64,000 nt of DNA from Myxocyprinus asiaticus (lineage: Eukaryota > Chordata > Actinopteri > Cypriniformes > Catostomidae). The notes beneath the pieces were generated by a model. That model had not been told where the DNA came from. It saw only the letters and a list, made by a program, of their open reading frames with translations, and searched no databases. Numbering within the stretch: the stretch's first letter is position 1; every line of letters begins with the position of its first letter. Positions 20,641 to 32,791 of this stretch are shown one piece after another. The translations under genes and the position numbers were made by a program. The DNA is taken from contig NC_059346.1 of the NCBI RefSeq assembly GCF_019703515.2, forward strand, positions 13,124,501-13,188,500. Direction: 5' to 3'.

Positions 20641-23639
20641 GTGAAAAATTATGGTGATTAGTGTTCTCTTGAGCTGGCACCTTGGACCTTCTTTATTATT
20701 ATATTATGTTCTACCAGCCAGTCAATTTGTGTTTAAGTAAAACACAAGTTGTTGAACTGTGCTACTTGGAAGACAAAACCTAAGGTCAGCCTGAATGCCT
20801 GATCCTACCTTGCAAATGCACTATATGTGGCAATAATGATTACACATAAAAGCAAAAATATTAAAGGATATTTCAGCAAAATTATATCAGGAAATTGAGT
20901 GTTTGAAGTTTTTGATAAATTTACAGCGTAACTTGAGTTCACAAGACACACACAGAAATCAACTCTCGGCATACAAAACGCAACAATGGTGACAATTAAC
21001 AAACATACTTTTACGTAAAAAAGTAAAAGCTGAACATTAAAATACAAGTAACTTAGACTGCAACAAAAACAACGTCAAAATAAACCAGTAAATAGTAAAA
21101 AATCTAAGTAATTCCTTCATTCCGCAGTACAAATTTGACAGCTTTATGCTGCTAAATTACAGTTGTATACTGTAGCTGTAAAAACAGTATCTAGCTGTTA
21201 ATTTCAGCAACAGCAAAACACCATTTTACAGTAACTTGCTGGCAACCCTGCTGCCAGTTCTTTACTGTTTTTTGATGGGAAAATCTTTAACAGTGTGGTA
21301 CCTATGGACCATCTGTCAGCCATGGAAACTTCTAAAAACACTTTCACTTGATGAGACAATATTTTAATTACTCCCAAGAGACTGTTTCAAAGAAGAGCAG
21401 GTTTAAAGACTCTTACTCTTGGATAACAGGGATAGTGAAATTGTATTTATATATGCCAGCCAGGAAGCCAAGCTTTTATTATAATATTTTTATAGACGTG
21501 TCTTTGGATCTTGTTAAAACAATACAAAATGAAAATAAAACAATGTGCGATGGGCATGTTGCCCAAAAAGAGGAAAAAGGAATTAGTTAGGTTTTAGATA
21601 AAACAACAGATATACTGTTAAAATTAAGACAAAGTATTCGTAAACTTTCTGGCTGTCAAACGTTTTGGAAAATTGCAATCCATAGTTAATGTGATGAGTT
21701 TGAACTTGAGGGGAACTGATTTCATACATTGACAAAAAATGACCTTGGGACTAGTTGGTTAAAAGTAAATGTAAAAATGCCATGAAAAGTGACATTAGTT
21801 CTGAGAAAAGGTCTAACACCATTTGTTTAAAAATGCTACTTGATTTGATATTTTGTTTTATAATGCAATGAAATTCATACAAGTTTGGAATAAGCCTCCA
21901 AAGATTTTTTTGGGGTCACTGTACATACAAATTGCATGGTGTTGGTTACCATACATCTTCTAAAGTGCATATGAACTACATGCACGGCCATATTTAAGGA
22001 AAAAACATAACGTTTTTCATATGTCTGCTCATGAGATATCAGTGTGGGCTGGATTGCTAAAATGCCTCTCAAAGTAGCTGTTTAAAATTTAAAGAACCCT
22101 TAGATGTCATTAAATGCAGCAATGACTATTAGGAGGCTTCAGTGCAAGACTCCAGTTGAAAGAGAGTAACAGTTAACATATGTAAAAAAATAAATAAAAA
22201 AAAAACATTTCCCACAAGCTGTCAAAGCATCAAAAGGCCCTCTGCTTAGAGCTTTCAATATTGGTGAATTGCTGGTTGATTTGCATTTCTTTCACACACA
22301 CAGACTGAATATAATTACACACTGCTAATATCTTTCGTTTAATTACTTTTTCCAGAATAAAATTTTTTAGGTCAATGAGTATATGTCAAATACACAGAAC
22401 GCCACACAACCTACAATCAATAAACACACAGATTAGTCACCAGTGAATAATTTTTCTTTCTTTTTTTTTTTTTTAGAGTCAAAGACATTGTCATTCCTTG
22501 TGTTTGTAAATGGCCTAGTTTTCGCTCTCTAAATTTATGCTCTGGTGACCTATGTCTCAGTAGAGCAGGAGTCTGAGATGTCATTCTCTGTGAAACTCTT
22601 TAAAACAGATGCTACAGGATGGCTTATCCTGCCATTAAAGTGCATAAAATGCCACAAAATGCCATAATTACTGCAGACAGAACAGAATAACGTAAAACTG
22701 TGTAATCCCATCTTTTTAATGTCCCCGTTAAGGACTGCAAGGATTACAAGAGAAAAAAAAAAAAAGAGCTGACTTCATGAGGTAATATTAAGTATGCTGC
22801 ATGCATGCATGCATGATTGTTGAATATTGGAGGAAAGTACATGGAAACGCAACGCAACACATGCAGTTCTGAGCACGGAAACTCTGAACTCTTGTGATTC
22901 ACTCAATTATGAAACAATGAACCTCTAAACACACAAATTTTGCTGAAGGTCCTTACTAAAAGATATTAAACAGAGAGTGTACATGCACAAACAAAACAAT
23001 CAACCAGCTGAAAGTCTAGAGGTTATTGATCGACAAATGGGCTTTGTTTCCCTTGTTCAAGACTTTCACCTCCAAGTGGATTCATTAGACAGATGACACC
23101 ACATGGATGAGTTTCAACTCTTAGTTGCAACCAAGTCATTCATCAGTTAAAGGCCAGAACATTTTTAAAGATATTTATTACAAAAAAACTGCTGTATTCT
23201 TAAATACAATTTGTCATTTGAATAACCAGTAAGTAATGATCTTGATTTAAAAGATTCAGTGAATTCATTTAGTGAAGGATTCATCAGACTGATTCAAACC
23301 AATATTTGTGGGTTTGATTCTTTTTGAGCAATTTTTTTAAAAACAACCAGCTCATAAGTTATTTGGTAGCAAATCAGACTGCACTAGTTTGAACTGTATG
23401 TTTGTTTTTGAGTACATCAAGTGAAAACAATGCAGTTGAAAGATACAATGTTTTGGCATTTTTCCATGTTATCCAATATTTTTTATGTTATCACATTCAA
23501 TTCAAACTGAAAACTCACAACTCGGGTAAAATATGTTTTGTAGATCCAGTGGTGGCGAAGCTAGATGCTATTATTTCTGTTCAGTTTACATCATGACTTT
23601 TAATTTGATAAAGCATATTTAAGTGCAACTTATGCATCT
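20641..23639. other. Unassigned stretch, about 3 kb
   Basis: No gene supported. A block at about 21130-21300 with TTACAGT/ACTGTAA words in both directions looks like an old dispersed repeat. A short (GCAT)n run lies at 22799-22814. A T-run lies at 22461-22473 and A-runs near 22200 and 22750. Confidence 0.4.
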
Positions 23640-23922
23640 TTTTAATCATTTTCTCTCCCTCATGTAGCTCCAAACCTGTATGAATTTCTTTCTTCCATAA
23701 AACACAAACAGAGATGTCAGGCAAAATGTTAAGGACTGACATCCTCAGTCACCATTCACTTTCATCTTTTTTCTATACATTGAAAGTGAATGGTGATTGA
23801 GATTGTCATTCTTATAAACATCTCCTTTATGTTCTATGGAAGAAAGTCATACAGGTTTAAAACAGCATGAGGGTGAGTAAATGATGAAAATAGATATATT
23901 TTTGGGTGAACTATCCCTTTTA
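23640..23922. mobile_element. TTAA MITE copy, left end eroded
   Basis: The right end reads TTTTTGGGTGAACTATCCC. An internal hairpin is clear: CACCATTCACTTTCA (about 23750) faces TGAAAGTGAATGGTG (about 23780). The left TIR is degraded beyond CTCCCTCATG. Confidence 0.75.
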
Positions 23923-24268
23923 TTTAGTGATTGATTAAGTTATCAAACACAAATAAGTCTAGTAGTGGAGGTGAGAGGAAGGAGGTCAGTGTGAGAAGTT
24001 TAGGTGAACTTGCCATTTCAATTTTTGTTAAGTTGTTCTGGAAGTTTGCCATTTTGCCTGTGCTTGAACAAAAAATAAATTAGATAGACCAAAGAAATTA
24101 ATATAAATATGGGGACTTGCAGGGGACAGTCAGTATGAGAACATCAAAGAAATCACTTCCCTTATTCTCACTCTGTTTGTCTTATTTCTTTCTTTGTTGC
24201 GCTCTGTCACACATGTGTATCCACAGGCCAAAAGAGTAAGCGTTACTTTTACTAAAGAGATCCACAAC

Positions 24269-24890
24269 TAGGGTTGTCACCAAGGGTGTAGATTTAGCTT
24301 GAACGTTGGGGGATGGGGGGGGGTGTCCATTGATCATGGTATAAACAATGTTGGGGGGGGGGGTCGGTTGGTCGAATCTACGCCCCTGGTTGTCACGATA
24401 CCAAAATTTCAGTAGTTGGTACCAATACCAGTAAAATTTCACAATTCTCGATACCAATTTTTATACCACAAAATTGATAATATTCTATTGAACACAATTT
24501 TAGCATATTTAAAAAGTTAAATATCTATGTAAACAATATATTAAAACAACTGCATGTTTCCATCAAGTGTTTATCAATAAAGTAAACATTGCTTTTAAAT
24601 TTTATTTTCTATTTTGAAGTTTAATTCAACTTCAGCATAAAAATGGTGTCTAAATAAATAAATTCATAAAACTTTAATAAAGTGAAAATAGAACAATTAC
24701 TTTTCAACATTCCATTGCATTTATTTTTTTATTTTTATTTTTTTATCAAATAAAGTGCTTCTGTAAAGATCCTCACAGCATAATCTAAAACACAACATTG
24801 GTCTTATTATTATTTTATTTTTTTGTCAAATAAAGTGCTGCACAACAGAACATCACAGTATAAATGACAACACTGAAGAAAACTTTTCAA
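24269..24890. mobile_element. hAT-like element, left part, interrupted by a nested MITE
   Basis: The end reads TAGGGTTGTCAC, then resumes after the nested element with GATACCAAAATTTCAG. Such TAGGGTTG...GATACCA ends are common in fish hAT elements. The AT-rich interior has a TTTTTTATCAAATAAAGTGCT word repeated near 24740 and 24820. The right TIR was not found before the LINE that begins at about 24900. Confidence 0.5.
24281..24388. mobile_element. 108-bp hAT MITE nested in a hAT-like element
   Basis: It runs from CAAGGGTGTAGATTTAG to GAATCTACGCCCCTG, which are imperfect TIRs of the CAGGGGCGTAGATT type. The flanks are the identical octamer GTTGTCAC (24273-24280 and 24389-24396), the duplication length of hAT transposition. 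Two G-runs lie inside. Removing the insert restores continuity of the host repeat. Confidence 0.9.
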
Positions 24891-24901
24891 CGGAGTGCAA
24901 G

Positions 24902-26740
24902 TGGAAAAATACAAAATTAGATTTATTTTGCGTTGCATTAAAGGATAGTGTCTGTAGCTACAGACAGGCACTAAAAGCTGTCAGGTCAGCATATTTTAGC
25001 AAACTCATAGAAAATAACCACAACAATCCTAGGTGTTTATTCAGTACTGTGGCTAAATTGGTTAGGAATAAAGCCTCAGCTGATCCAGATATTCTGTCGC
25101 AGCACAATAGTAATGATTTCGTGAATTTCTTCACTGATAAAATTGAAATAATCAGAAATAAAATTGGAAATATGCAATCATCTGTCACAGTACTTCAGAA
25201 AACAGTGTCTCAATTTTCCTCACATGCAACTTCAATCCTTCACTGTCATAGGTCATGAAGAACTAACAAAACTTATCGAAACATCAAAAGCCACAACATG
25301 TATGTTAGATTCAATACCAACTAAGCTCTTCAAGAGGTATTCCCTGTAATCTCAGAACCTCTTCTTAATATTATTAACTCCTCGCTATCCTTAAGACATG
25401 TCCCAAGAAACTTTAAAATGACAGTTATCAAACCACTTATTAAGAAGCCACAACTTGATCCTGGTGAACTGGCTAATTATAAACCGATTTCAAATCTCCC
25501 GTTTAGGTCGAAAATACTAGAAAAGGTAGTGTCCTCTCAATTATGTTCAGTTCTACAGAGAAATAGTATTCAGTCAGGATTTAGGCCCCATCACAGTACA
25601 GAGACTGCACTTGTCAGAGTTACAAATGACTTGCTCTTATCATCTGATCGCGGCTGCATTTAACTTTTAGTGCTTTAGATCTTAGTGCTGCCTTCGACAA
25701 GATAGATCATGACATTCTCTTGAATAGGCTAGAGAATTATGTTGGCATTTGTGGACTTGCATTAGCATGGTTTAGGTCCTATTTAGCAGACCGCTACCAC
25801 TTTGTCTATGTAAATGAGGAATTGTCAAACCAAACAAAAATTAAGTATGGAGTGCCACAAGGATCAGTTTTAGGGCCTCTGCTTTTCTTCTTGTATATGC
25901 TTCCCCTGGGAGATATTATCAGGAATCGTGGAATAAGTTTCCACTGTTATGCTGACGATACCCAATTTTATATTTCTTCAAAACCTGATGAAATTTCACA
26001 ATTCTCCAAATTAGCAGAGTGTATCAATGAAATCAAAGATTGGATGGCCAGAAATTTCCTTCTACTCAATTCCGACAAAACAGAGGTACTAATTATTGGA
26101 CCAAAAACCTCTAAAAACAAGCTGCTAAAATATAATTTGACTCTCGATGGATGTACTGTTACATTGTCTTCAACAGCGAAGAACTTAGGTGTTATATCTG
26201 ATACCAATCTGTCCTTTGAAAATCAAATTACCAATGTTTGTAGAACAGCATTCTTCCACCTATGAAATATTGCTAAATTACGACACGTGCTCTCTGTTGC
26301 TGATGCCGAAAAAATAATTCATGCGTTCATGACCTCAAGACTAGATTATTGTAATGCATTACTGGGAGGATGTCCTGCAAGTTCAATAAATAAACTTCAA
26401 TTGGTTCAAAATGCAGCAGCCAGAGTGCTACTAGAACCAAGATATACGATCATATTAGCCCCATTTTATCATCGTTACACTGGCTACCTGTTAAATTTAG
26501 TATTAATTTAAAAATTCTGTTAACTATGTACAAAGCTTTGAATGGTCTAGCTCCGCAGTATTTAAGTGACCTTCTACCATGCTATATTCCATCATGTTCA
26601 TTACGATCGCAAAATTATGGCCTGTTAATAGTTCCTAGAATATCAAAATCCACAAAAGGAGGTAGATCCTTTTAACATTTGGCTCCTAAACTATGGAAAA
26701 GTCTCCCTAACACTGTTCGAGATGCAGACACACTCACTCA
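24902..26740 (+). pseudogene. L2-type reverse transcriptase ORF, multiply broken
   Basis: Blocks in order: a pre-RT segment to 25258; a second frame 25164-25349 with [20 protein letters not shown]; then 25418-25663 with [20 protein letters not shown] and [15 protein letters not shown] stop falls near 25661, after which LDLSAAFDKIDHDILLNRLE continues. The catalytic box reads HCYADDTQF, with YADD at 25948-25959, preceded by YGVPQGSVLGPLLF. A stop follows at about 26263, then the C-terminal part in 26287-26511. At least three frameshifts and two in-frame stops make it inactive, although the palm domain is the best-preserved part. Confidence 0.85.
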
Positions 26741-26742
26741 GT
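24902..26742 (+). mobile_element. L2-type LINE, 5'-truncated, RT signature retained
   Basis: A non-LTR retrotransposon body from the pre-RT region to near the C-terminus. The order of blocks is that of L2-type ORF2. There is no endonuclease, so the copy is 5'-truncated. At 26743 it is cut by a TTAA MITE. A short TAAAAATGACTTGACTT word just after that MITE (27382-27398) matches the 3' tail at 10691-10790 and may be the end of this LINE. Confidence 0.85.
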
Positions 26743-27381
26743 TTAAAGGAATAGTTCACCCAAAAATGAAAATTTGCTGATAATTTACTCACCCTCAGGC
26801 CATCCAAGATGTATCTGAGTTTCTTTCTTCATCAAAACAGAATTTGAGACTTTTAGGATTTCATTTCAGGCCTCCTCCTCTAAACAATGCAAGTGAATGT
26901 CCTCCATTTTTTGACGGTCCAAAATGCATATTTAGGGTGCATCAAAATAATCCACACGACTCCAGTCGACGAATAAAGTTCTTCTGAACGCAAACGATTG
27001 CTTATTTTTAGAAATAAAACAATACTTATATACTTTTTAACTACAAATGTTTGCTTCTATACATCTCTGTGACGTGCGCTCATGAAAGGGATGACGTAAG
27101 CTTGTTGGTAACGTTGAGGAGGAGTCAGGAAGCACATCATTGTTTACTAGAGAATCTTGTGCCGTTCACAAACCAAAACAGTCCAAAACAATTTCAAAAC
27201 AATATAAAAGAAAAGAAAAAAATGATTTCCAAATAATAATAATAATAAAAAAAAAACAAATGTAAACAATGACGCTCTTCCTGACTCCTCCTCCACATGA
27301 CACGTGACCTTACCAACGAGCTTACGTCATCCCTCTCATGAGCGCTCGTCACAGAGATGTACGGAAGCGAACATTTGTTAC
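26743..27381. mobile_element. TTAA MITE with about 100-bp hairpin arms, right end lost
   Basis: Begins TTAAAGGAATAGTTCACCC, the family terminus. Further in, 27041-27147 and 27262-27381 are inverted copies of each other at roughly 90 per cent identity, with one gap of about 12 bases, around a 114-base AT-rich loop. The outer right half, including the right TIR, is missing: after the arm the sequence passes into TAAAAATGACTTGAC. No frame. Confidence 0.75.
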
Positions 27382-27399
27382 ATAAAAATGACTTGACTT

Positions 27400-28014
27400 T
27401 TCAGTACTCTTGCTTGTGAGATATTGCTTAAACATTATTATTTTAATTATTATTATTGTGAATATATATATATATAAATGTAGAGTATTAGAATATTTCT
27501 ATCGGAAATTGAATCAAGCTTTTATTTTGACATGAATGACATGCTTTCCAGTTTGTGTGTGTTTTGACGGTAGCTTCACACCTCCGGATAAGCAGCTGTT
27601 TAAATGGCTCAGCGTGATTATTAAAGCGCAAAATGCTTTGATTTAATTATAGTCTGCAGGCACTATGCACTTCATAGTGAATAAGCGCTCTGTTCTACTG
27701 TATCATCTACTGTATAACAACATGCACAGCATGTGTGATGCTCTTAATGAGGTGGTTTTAGCATACAAGCTGCTTCACACATTCACTGTAAGGCACATGC
27801 AGACAGTATATGCAGACAGTATACAGTATGTATTTAATTAAATTACATCTTTTTGCAGTTTAGTAGACACACTAGGACCTATCACACACTAGGACAGTGT
27901 GGGGCAGGGGGAGGAATCATACTCGGGTTCGAACTAAGCAACAAAACCAAGTGTGAAAGTACCCTTTGTTTATCATGCAAGTGGACCAGAGTTCAAATCC
28001 CAACCTTATATAAG
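27400..28014. other. Unassigned stretch
   Basis: A short (TA)n run at about 27465 and a CAGACAGTATA word given twice (about 27800). No gene supported. Confidence 0.4.
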
Positions 28015-28150
28015 TTTTCAAATCCAGTCCTGGAGGAACATTGTCCTGCAGAGTTTGGTTCTAACCTAATAACCAAACACACCCAAACAAGCTAATCATG
28101 GTCTTCAGGATTACTTGAAAATTACAGGCAGTTGTGTTTGATTAGGGTTG
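28015..28150. repeat. Dispersed repeat fragment
   Basis: Contains AAATCCAGTCCTGGAGG and TGCAGAGTTTGG, a short repeat seen very widely in fish genomes. Only this fragment is present and I cannot assign its class with certainty. Confidence 0.45.
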
Positions 28151-28164
28151 GAATAAACAAAATT

Positions 28165-28239
28165 ATTTTTGTATCTCGGAGTGGTGGTGGCGTAGTGGGC
28201 TAAAGCACATAACTGGTAATCAGCCAGTTATCACCATGC
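28165..28239 (+). repeat. tRNA-derived SINE head, truncated
   Basis: GGTGGTGGCGTAGTGGGCTAA followed by AGCACATAACTGGTAATCAG is the tRNA-like head, with the A box, of a common fish SINE. The B box and body are missing; the next bases belong to a TTAA MITE fragment. It is not a functional tRNA. Confidence 0.55.
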
Positions 28240-28368
28240 ATTTTTTGTTTTATAGAAAAGAGCAGCTTTGACATTTTGAACATAATTCCTTTTGTGTTCC
28301 ACAGGGCAATACAATATCATATGATTCTTAAACAATATGAGAGTGGGCAGATGACAGAATTTTTTGCC
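28240..28368. mobile_element. TTAA MITE fragment, right side
   Basis: Carries CCTTTTGTGTTCCACAGG and GAGTGGGCAGATGACAGAATT, words of the right half of the AGTTCACCC family. The terminus is eroded. Confidence 0.5.
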
Positions 28369-29647
28369 AATGATCTATAGAAGGTGTGACTCAAGTGGAC
28401 TGACCAAATTTGGACATGAATGGTTGATTTCTGCAACAGCATTTTAGACAAATACTTTTTTACCTGCAATAATCCTGTAATTTAATTACCAAAGATACAA
28501 AACATTTTTTTTTTTTTTTTTTTTAAGTTGCATTCAAAATCTACTTGCCTACTTTTTCATTTATGGTATTACTTTATAATTCAAATGTATGTGTTGAAAT
28601 TTGATGCTGTTGCCCTAATTCAGATCCTCATTGTTTTTGTGCCACATAAATACTGCTCCGACTTTTTTTTTTTTTTTTTTTTTTAAATATTATGTGATAG
28701 TTATGTAATTATAATTAAAAAAATAAAAAAAAAAATAAAAAAAAAATGGCCTTAAAAAGCTTCAATGCAGTGAGGTCTGTTTTGTTAATAGTGTAGCTAA
28801 CTACTTTTTCCAAAAGGTATTCCAGATTGTATTTTAACTAGATTGAAATACCGTGGAAAAGAGTAATTACATACAGTATGATGTTTGAGGAAGTGACATC
28901 TTTGTTCCATTTACATTTACATTTAATCATTTAGCAGATGCTAAATGAATGGGTATGACACTTCTGACTGTTAGCCACTTTGCATGAAAAAATTTATAAA
29001 TGACTACTTACTAAACTTGAAAAAATCATAATCAAATTTTACTATGAATATCCCAATATGCTATGTATGTTGTGACACCTTGTTGATTGCAGTAATTAGG
29101 ATGTGCCTGTAGCATTACTTTCGTGCAAAATAAAAAGTGACAGCACATACAGCATTACCAGCCAAGACTAAAGTTAAGTTAAAATGCTCCTTCACCCTAT
29201 CTGGCCTCTGTTGTAGACCTATTGTATAAGCAGCAAACACTTCATGGATCACTCAGCCTCTCAGGTTCCAGTAAAAGGTGTTGATCATTTCCCACCAGGG
29301 GCAGAGGGCTGCAATGGCCCTACAAGGCACTAATATCAAACTAACCTACCTGCCCAAGCACAGTTTTAACAAACACACATAACAAAGGATCAGAATAGGC
29401 CCTTTAACTCCTCTGTCACATACCATGGTATCAGGTTTAGATAAGTAATCTAAAAGTAATAATTCAACCAAAAAATGAAAATTCTGAGGACCTAAAAGTA
29501 TCATAAAATTAGTCAATATGGATACAATGAAGTCATACCATTTTTGGAGAGAAACAACCCGAAATGTAAGTAATTATTATTATTAATATTTGTATTTATT
29601 TTTTGTGAAAATCTTGATAAAGCTCATTCCCTATCTGTCACTCACTT
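28369..29647. other. Unassigned stretch with long A and T runs
   Basis: T-runs at about 28506-28524 and 28663-28684, and an A-rich run at about 28717-28747. A faint trace of the TTAA MITE (TTCAACCAAAAAATGAAAATT) is at about 29463. No gene supported. Confidence 0.4.
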
Positions 29648-29716
29648 GATGTTGTGTCGATGTAGTGACACTAGGGGTTGCCCTTGGGAGCCCCAAAAAC
29701 CTCTGATCTTTGAGAA
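29648..29716 (+). repeat. DIRS left inverted terminal repeat
   Basis: Pairs with 33595-33664. The inner boundary is at CTCTGATCTTTGAGAA. Confidence 0.9.
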
Positions 29717-29772
29717 AAGGCCATTGGGAATTGGCGAGTGGAATTTGCATGCCACTCACCCGGACATACGGG

Positions 29773-29780
29773 TATAAAAG
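29773..29780 (+). promoter_or_regulatory. TATA box of the DIRS element
   Basis: TATAAAAG in the context GGGTATAAAAGGAGC, about 55 bases inside the left inverted repeat and upstream of the gag-like frame. This is a good match to a core promoter. Transcription is inferred, not shown. Confidence 0.6.
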
Positions 29781-29831
29781 GAGCTGGATCGCAACCACTC
29801 ATTCAGATTTTTTCTTCGGAGCCGAGCAGTT

Positions 29832-31340
29832 GTGTTCAGCAAGCTGAATCCCTCTGCCGTTCCATTCATCTCTGATAGAAAGCTGTTGGATTTACGGTGC
29901 ATTACAGTGGTTTCTCCCCCTCGTGCGCTGGTTGTGTGCAGAGAACGCCCCTGGGCGCTTCAGCAGTCTAAAAGAGTATATTCTTCCAATAAAAGAGTAT
30001 ATTTTCCTACTAAAAGAGTGGCACTGACGGAGAGCATCTTTTTAAATCTGTGTTTCATTACTGGTTGTGGTCGTTACCTCTCGTCTTCCGACGCCAACAA
30101 CTGCTGTCTCACGTGCTTGGGCAGTGCCCACGCGGAGGCAGTGTTCATGGACGGGTCATGTCCTCACTGCGAGAACATGACCATGGCATCGTTGCGGTCG
30201 CGGCTTTCCTTCGTCAGAGCGAAAGCCATCTCAGCAGCTCCCCGCCTCGGTCCTTCTACCTACGGTTATGAGGCTGCGTCGGTTAGCACTTGGGGCGATT
30301 TGGGGACCCCAATGGGAGCCGCTCCACCAGGTAATCCCCCACGGACCTCCCATTCCCCAGCACGCTCGTTCGCCCCGGTCGAGTTCTGGGATGAGACCGC
30401 CGGCTCGTCTCAGGGTGAGTTTGCGGTCTCATTCGGGGCTCGCGAAGAGGATGAGCTGTCGATCGCAGCATCAGAGAGCGGGCTGGTCCAGTCTGACGCT
30501 GAGGACTCAACTGGGCTCCCACCTTCGGAAACGGTCGCCCAGTCTTAGGCCTACGCAGAGTTGCCGGCCATGCTTGCCCAGGTGGCTGCGAGCGTCAGGC
30601 TGGAGTGGAACCCTCTGCCCCGCCCTGAACCCTCACGGCTTGATGATTGGTTCCTGGGCTCGGAGCGCTGCTCACGGCCATGCCCCGCCCCGCCCCGCCC
30701 TGGTCCCTTTCTTCCCGGAGGTTCATGAGGAGCTCACAAGGTTGTGGCGGGCACCTTTCACTGCCCGTATCCGATCTCTGAGCTCCTCCGCTCTCACTAC
30801 CCTTGATGGTGGGGCTGCCAGGGGTACTCGGTGATTCCCCAGGTGGATAAGGTGGTTGCGGTGCACCTGTGCCTTCAAAATGACACCACCTGGTGGAACC
30901 GTCCGAGACTCCTGTCCAGGGCCTGTTGGTTTACGTCATCACTGGCAACTAAGGCTTACAGTGCCGCTGGACAGGCCGCCTCCACCCTGCACGCCATGGC
31001 CTGCAGGTGCACCAAGCCAAGGCATTGAGAGATCTGCACAAGGGTAGTTCTGACCCGGGATTGATGCAGGAGCTGCGCTAGGCGACCGATCTCATCCTCT
31101 GGGCGACAAAGGTCACGGTGCAGATTCTCGGGCAGGCGATGTCCACCCTGGTGGTCCAGGAGCGCCACCTATGGCTCAACTTGGTCAAGATGAGGGAGGC
31201 TGACAAGGTACAGTTTCTTGACGCCCCCGTCTCCCATGTTGGCCTATTCGGCGACACCATCGAGGACTTTGCACAGCAGTTCTCAGTGGTTAAGAAGCAG
31301 ATGGAGGCCATCCAGCATATCCTGCCCAGGTGCGGATCAA
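29832..31340 (+). pseudogene. DIRS gag-like region, frameshifted
   Basis: An open stretch from about 29832 to 30548 has no ATG near its start, so the true initiation codon is unclear. It carries a Cys/His-rich segment (NNCCLTCLGSAHAEA, then CPHCENM) like the putative zinc motif of fish DIRS gag proteins. It then runs into a Ser/Pro-rich acidic part and ends at TAG 30546-30548. Recognisable gag text continues in other frames: FFPEVHEELTRLWRAPFTAR (about 30700), KAYSAAGQAASTLHAMA (about 30950) and VVQERHLWLNLVKMREADKV (about 31150). At least three frame changes separate them. Confidence 0.7.
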
Positions 31341-31370
31341 GATCCAGCACCGATAGAGCCTGCCCCTCCA

Positions 31371-31982
31371 GCCGAGATGAAGAAGGGGTTCTACAGTGCC
31401 CAAGAAAGGTACTTCATTATGCCCAAGAAAGGCGGTGGGTTGCGGCCAATCTTGGACCTGCGAGTACTGAACCGGGCCTTGCACAGACTTTCGTTCAAGA
31501 TGCTGACGCAGAAACGCATTTTAGCGAGCGTCGGGCTTGGTTTGGTTCACGACCTGAAGGACGCGTACTTCCAAGTCTCGGTTTTACCTTGGAACAAGCC
31601 CTTTCTGCGGTTCACCTTCGAGGGCTGGGCGTACCAGTACAAGGTCCTCCCCTTCGGTCTGTCCCTGTCACCTCGTGTCTTCATGAAAGTCACGGAGGCA
31701 GCCCTTGCCCCGCTAAGGGAAGTGGGCATCCACATTCTCAATTATCTCGATGACTGGCTGATTATAGCTCACTCTCAAGACTTGTTGTGTGTGCACAGGG
31801 GCCTGGTGCTCAGGCACCTCAGCCGGTTAGGGCTTCGGGTCAACAGGGAAAAGAGCAAGCTTTCCCCGGTACAGAACATCTCTTTTCCCGGGTTGGAGTT
31901 AGACTCAGTCCCTATGATGGCGCACCTCATGAGCGAGCACGTGCAGTCGGTCCTGAACTTCCTGAAGTCATTCAAGCAGTGA
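31371..31982 (+). pseudogene. DIRS reverse transcriptase
   Basis: The longest clean frame of the element (254 codons from an upstream ATG at 31218; RT homology begins at about codon 52). Visible RT blocks are KKGGGLRPILDLRVLN, HDLKDAYFQV with the first catalytic Asp near codon 115, KVLPFGLSLSPRVFMKV, and NYLDDWLIIAH with the YLDD box at codons 176-179. It copies element RNA into DNA. The catalytic residues are intact, but the frame ends at a stop (31980-31982) at the start of the RNase H region. It overlaps the gag-like frame. Confidence 0.9.
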
Positions 31983-32780
31983 ACGGCGGTCCCACTGAAG
32001 CAATTTCAGAGGCTCCTGGGGCATATGGTCGCTCGGGTTGATGCATATGAGACCGCTTCAGCACTGGCTTCAGACTCGAGTCCCGAGATGGGCCGATCTG
32101 CTGCCACTTGTTCAGTCCTTGGACGGACCTTGCATTTCTGCGGGCAGGGGTCCCCAGCTTGCGCTCACGTTGCATGTCGCAACTCACCCACCATCTACTC
32201 CTCTCATTGCGAGCCACTCACAACCTGGGCAGACGTGCTGTAATGGCAGGTCACGTTCAGGGGAGAGTGGAGACTCCACCCCCAGGTTGTCCAGCTGATT
32301 TGGAGTCGATTCAGTCAAGTGCAGGTAGACCTGTTAGCTTCCCGGGAATCCCCCTCACTGCCCGCTCTGGTACGTCTTGACCGAGGCTCCCCTCGGCACA
32401 GATGTGTGGGCACACAGCTGGCCCCGAGGGCTGCACAAGTATGCGTTCCCCCCAGTGAGCCTACTTGCACAGACTCTGTGCAAGGTCAGGGAGGACGAGG
32501 AGCAGGTCATCCTAGTAGCACCCTACTGGCCAACCCAGACTTGGTTCTCAGACCTCACACTCCTCGGGACAGCCCCTCCCTGGCAAATTCCCCTGAAGAG
32601 GGATCTCCTCTCTCAGGGACGGGGCACCATCTGGCACCCATGACCAGACCTCTGGAATCTCCATGTCTGGCCCTTGAACGGGACGCAGACGACCTAAGTA
32701 GCAGAAGACCTGCGGTGGTAGACACGATCACTCAGGCTAGGGCTCCCTCTATGAGGCACCTGTATGCCTTGAAGTGGCAT
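31983..32780 (+). pseudogene. DIRS RNase H region, degraded
   Basis: Fragments in several frames: QRLLGHM text just after 32010, a middle part in overlapping frames (32025-32380), and a clearer C-terminal part at 32377-32643 with TEAPLGTDVWAHSWPRGLHK and EEQVILVAPYWPTQTWFSDL. The latter text (W-P-x-Q-x-W-F) is characteristic of the RT/RNase H end of fish DIRS elements. No single frame spans the domain. Confidence 0.65.
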
Positions 32781-32791
32781 CTGTTTGCTAA

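Noticed and set aside
28165..28239. A second tRNA-like gene
   Set aside because: The B box is missing and the text matches a truncated SINE head.
29832..30548. A gene starting at 29832
   Set aside because: The first codon is GTG, not ATG. The open stretch is real gag-like sequence, but the start is not supported.
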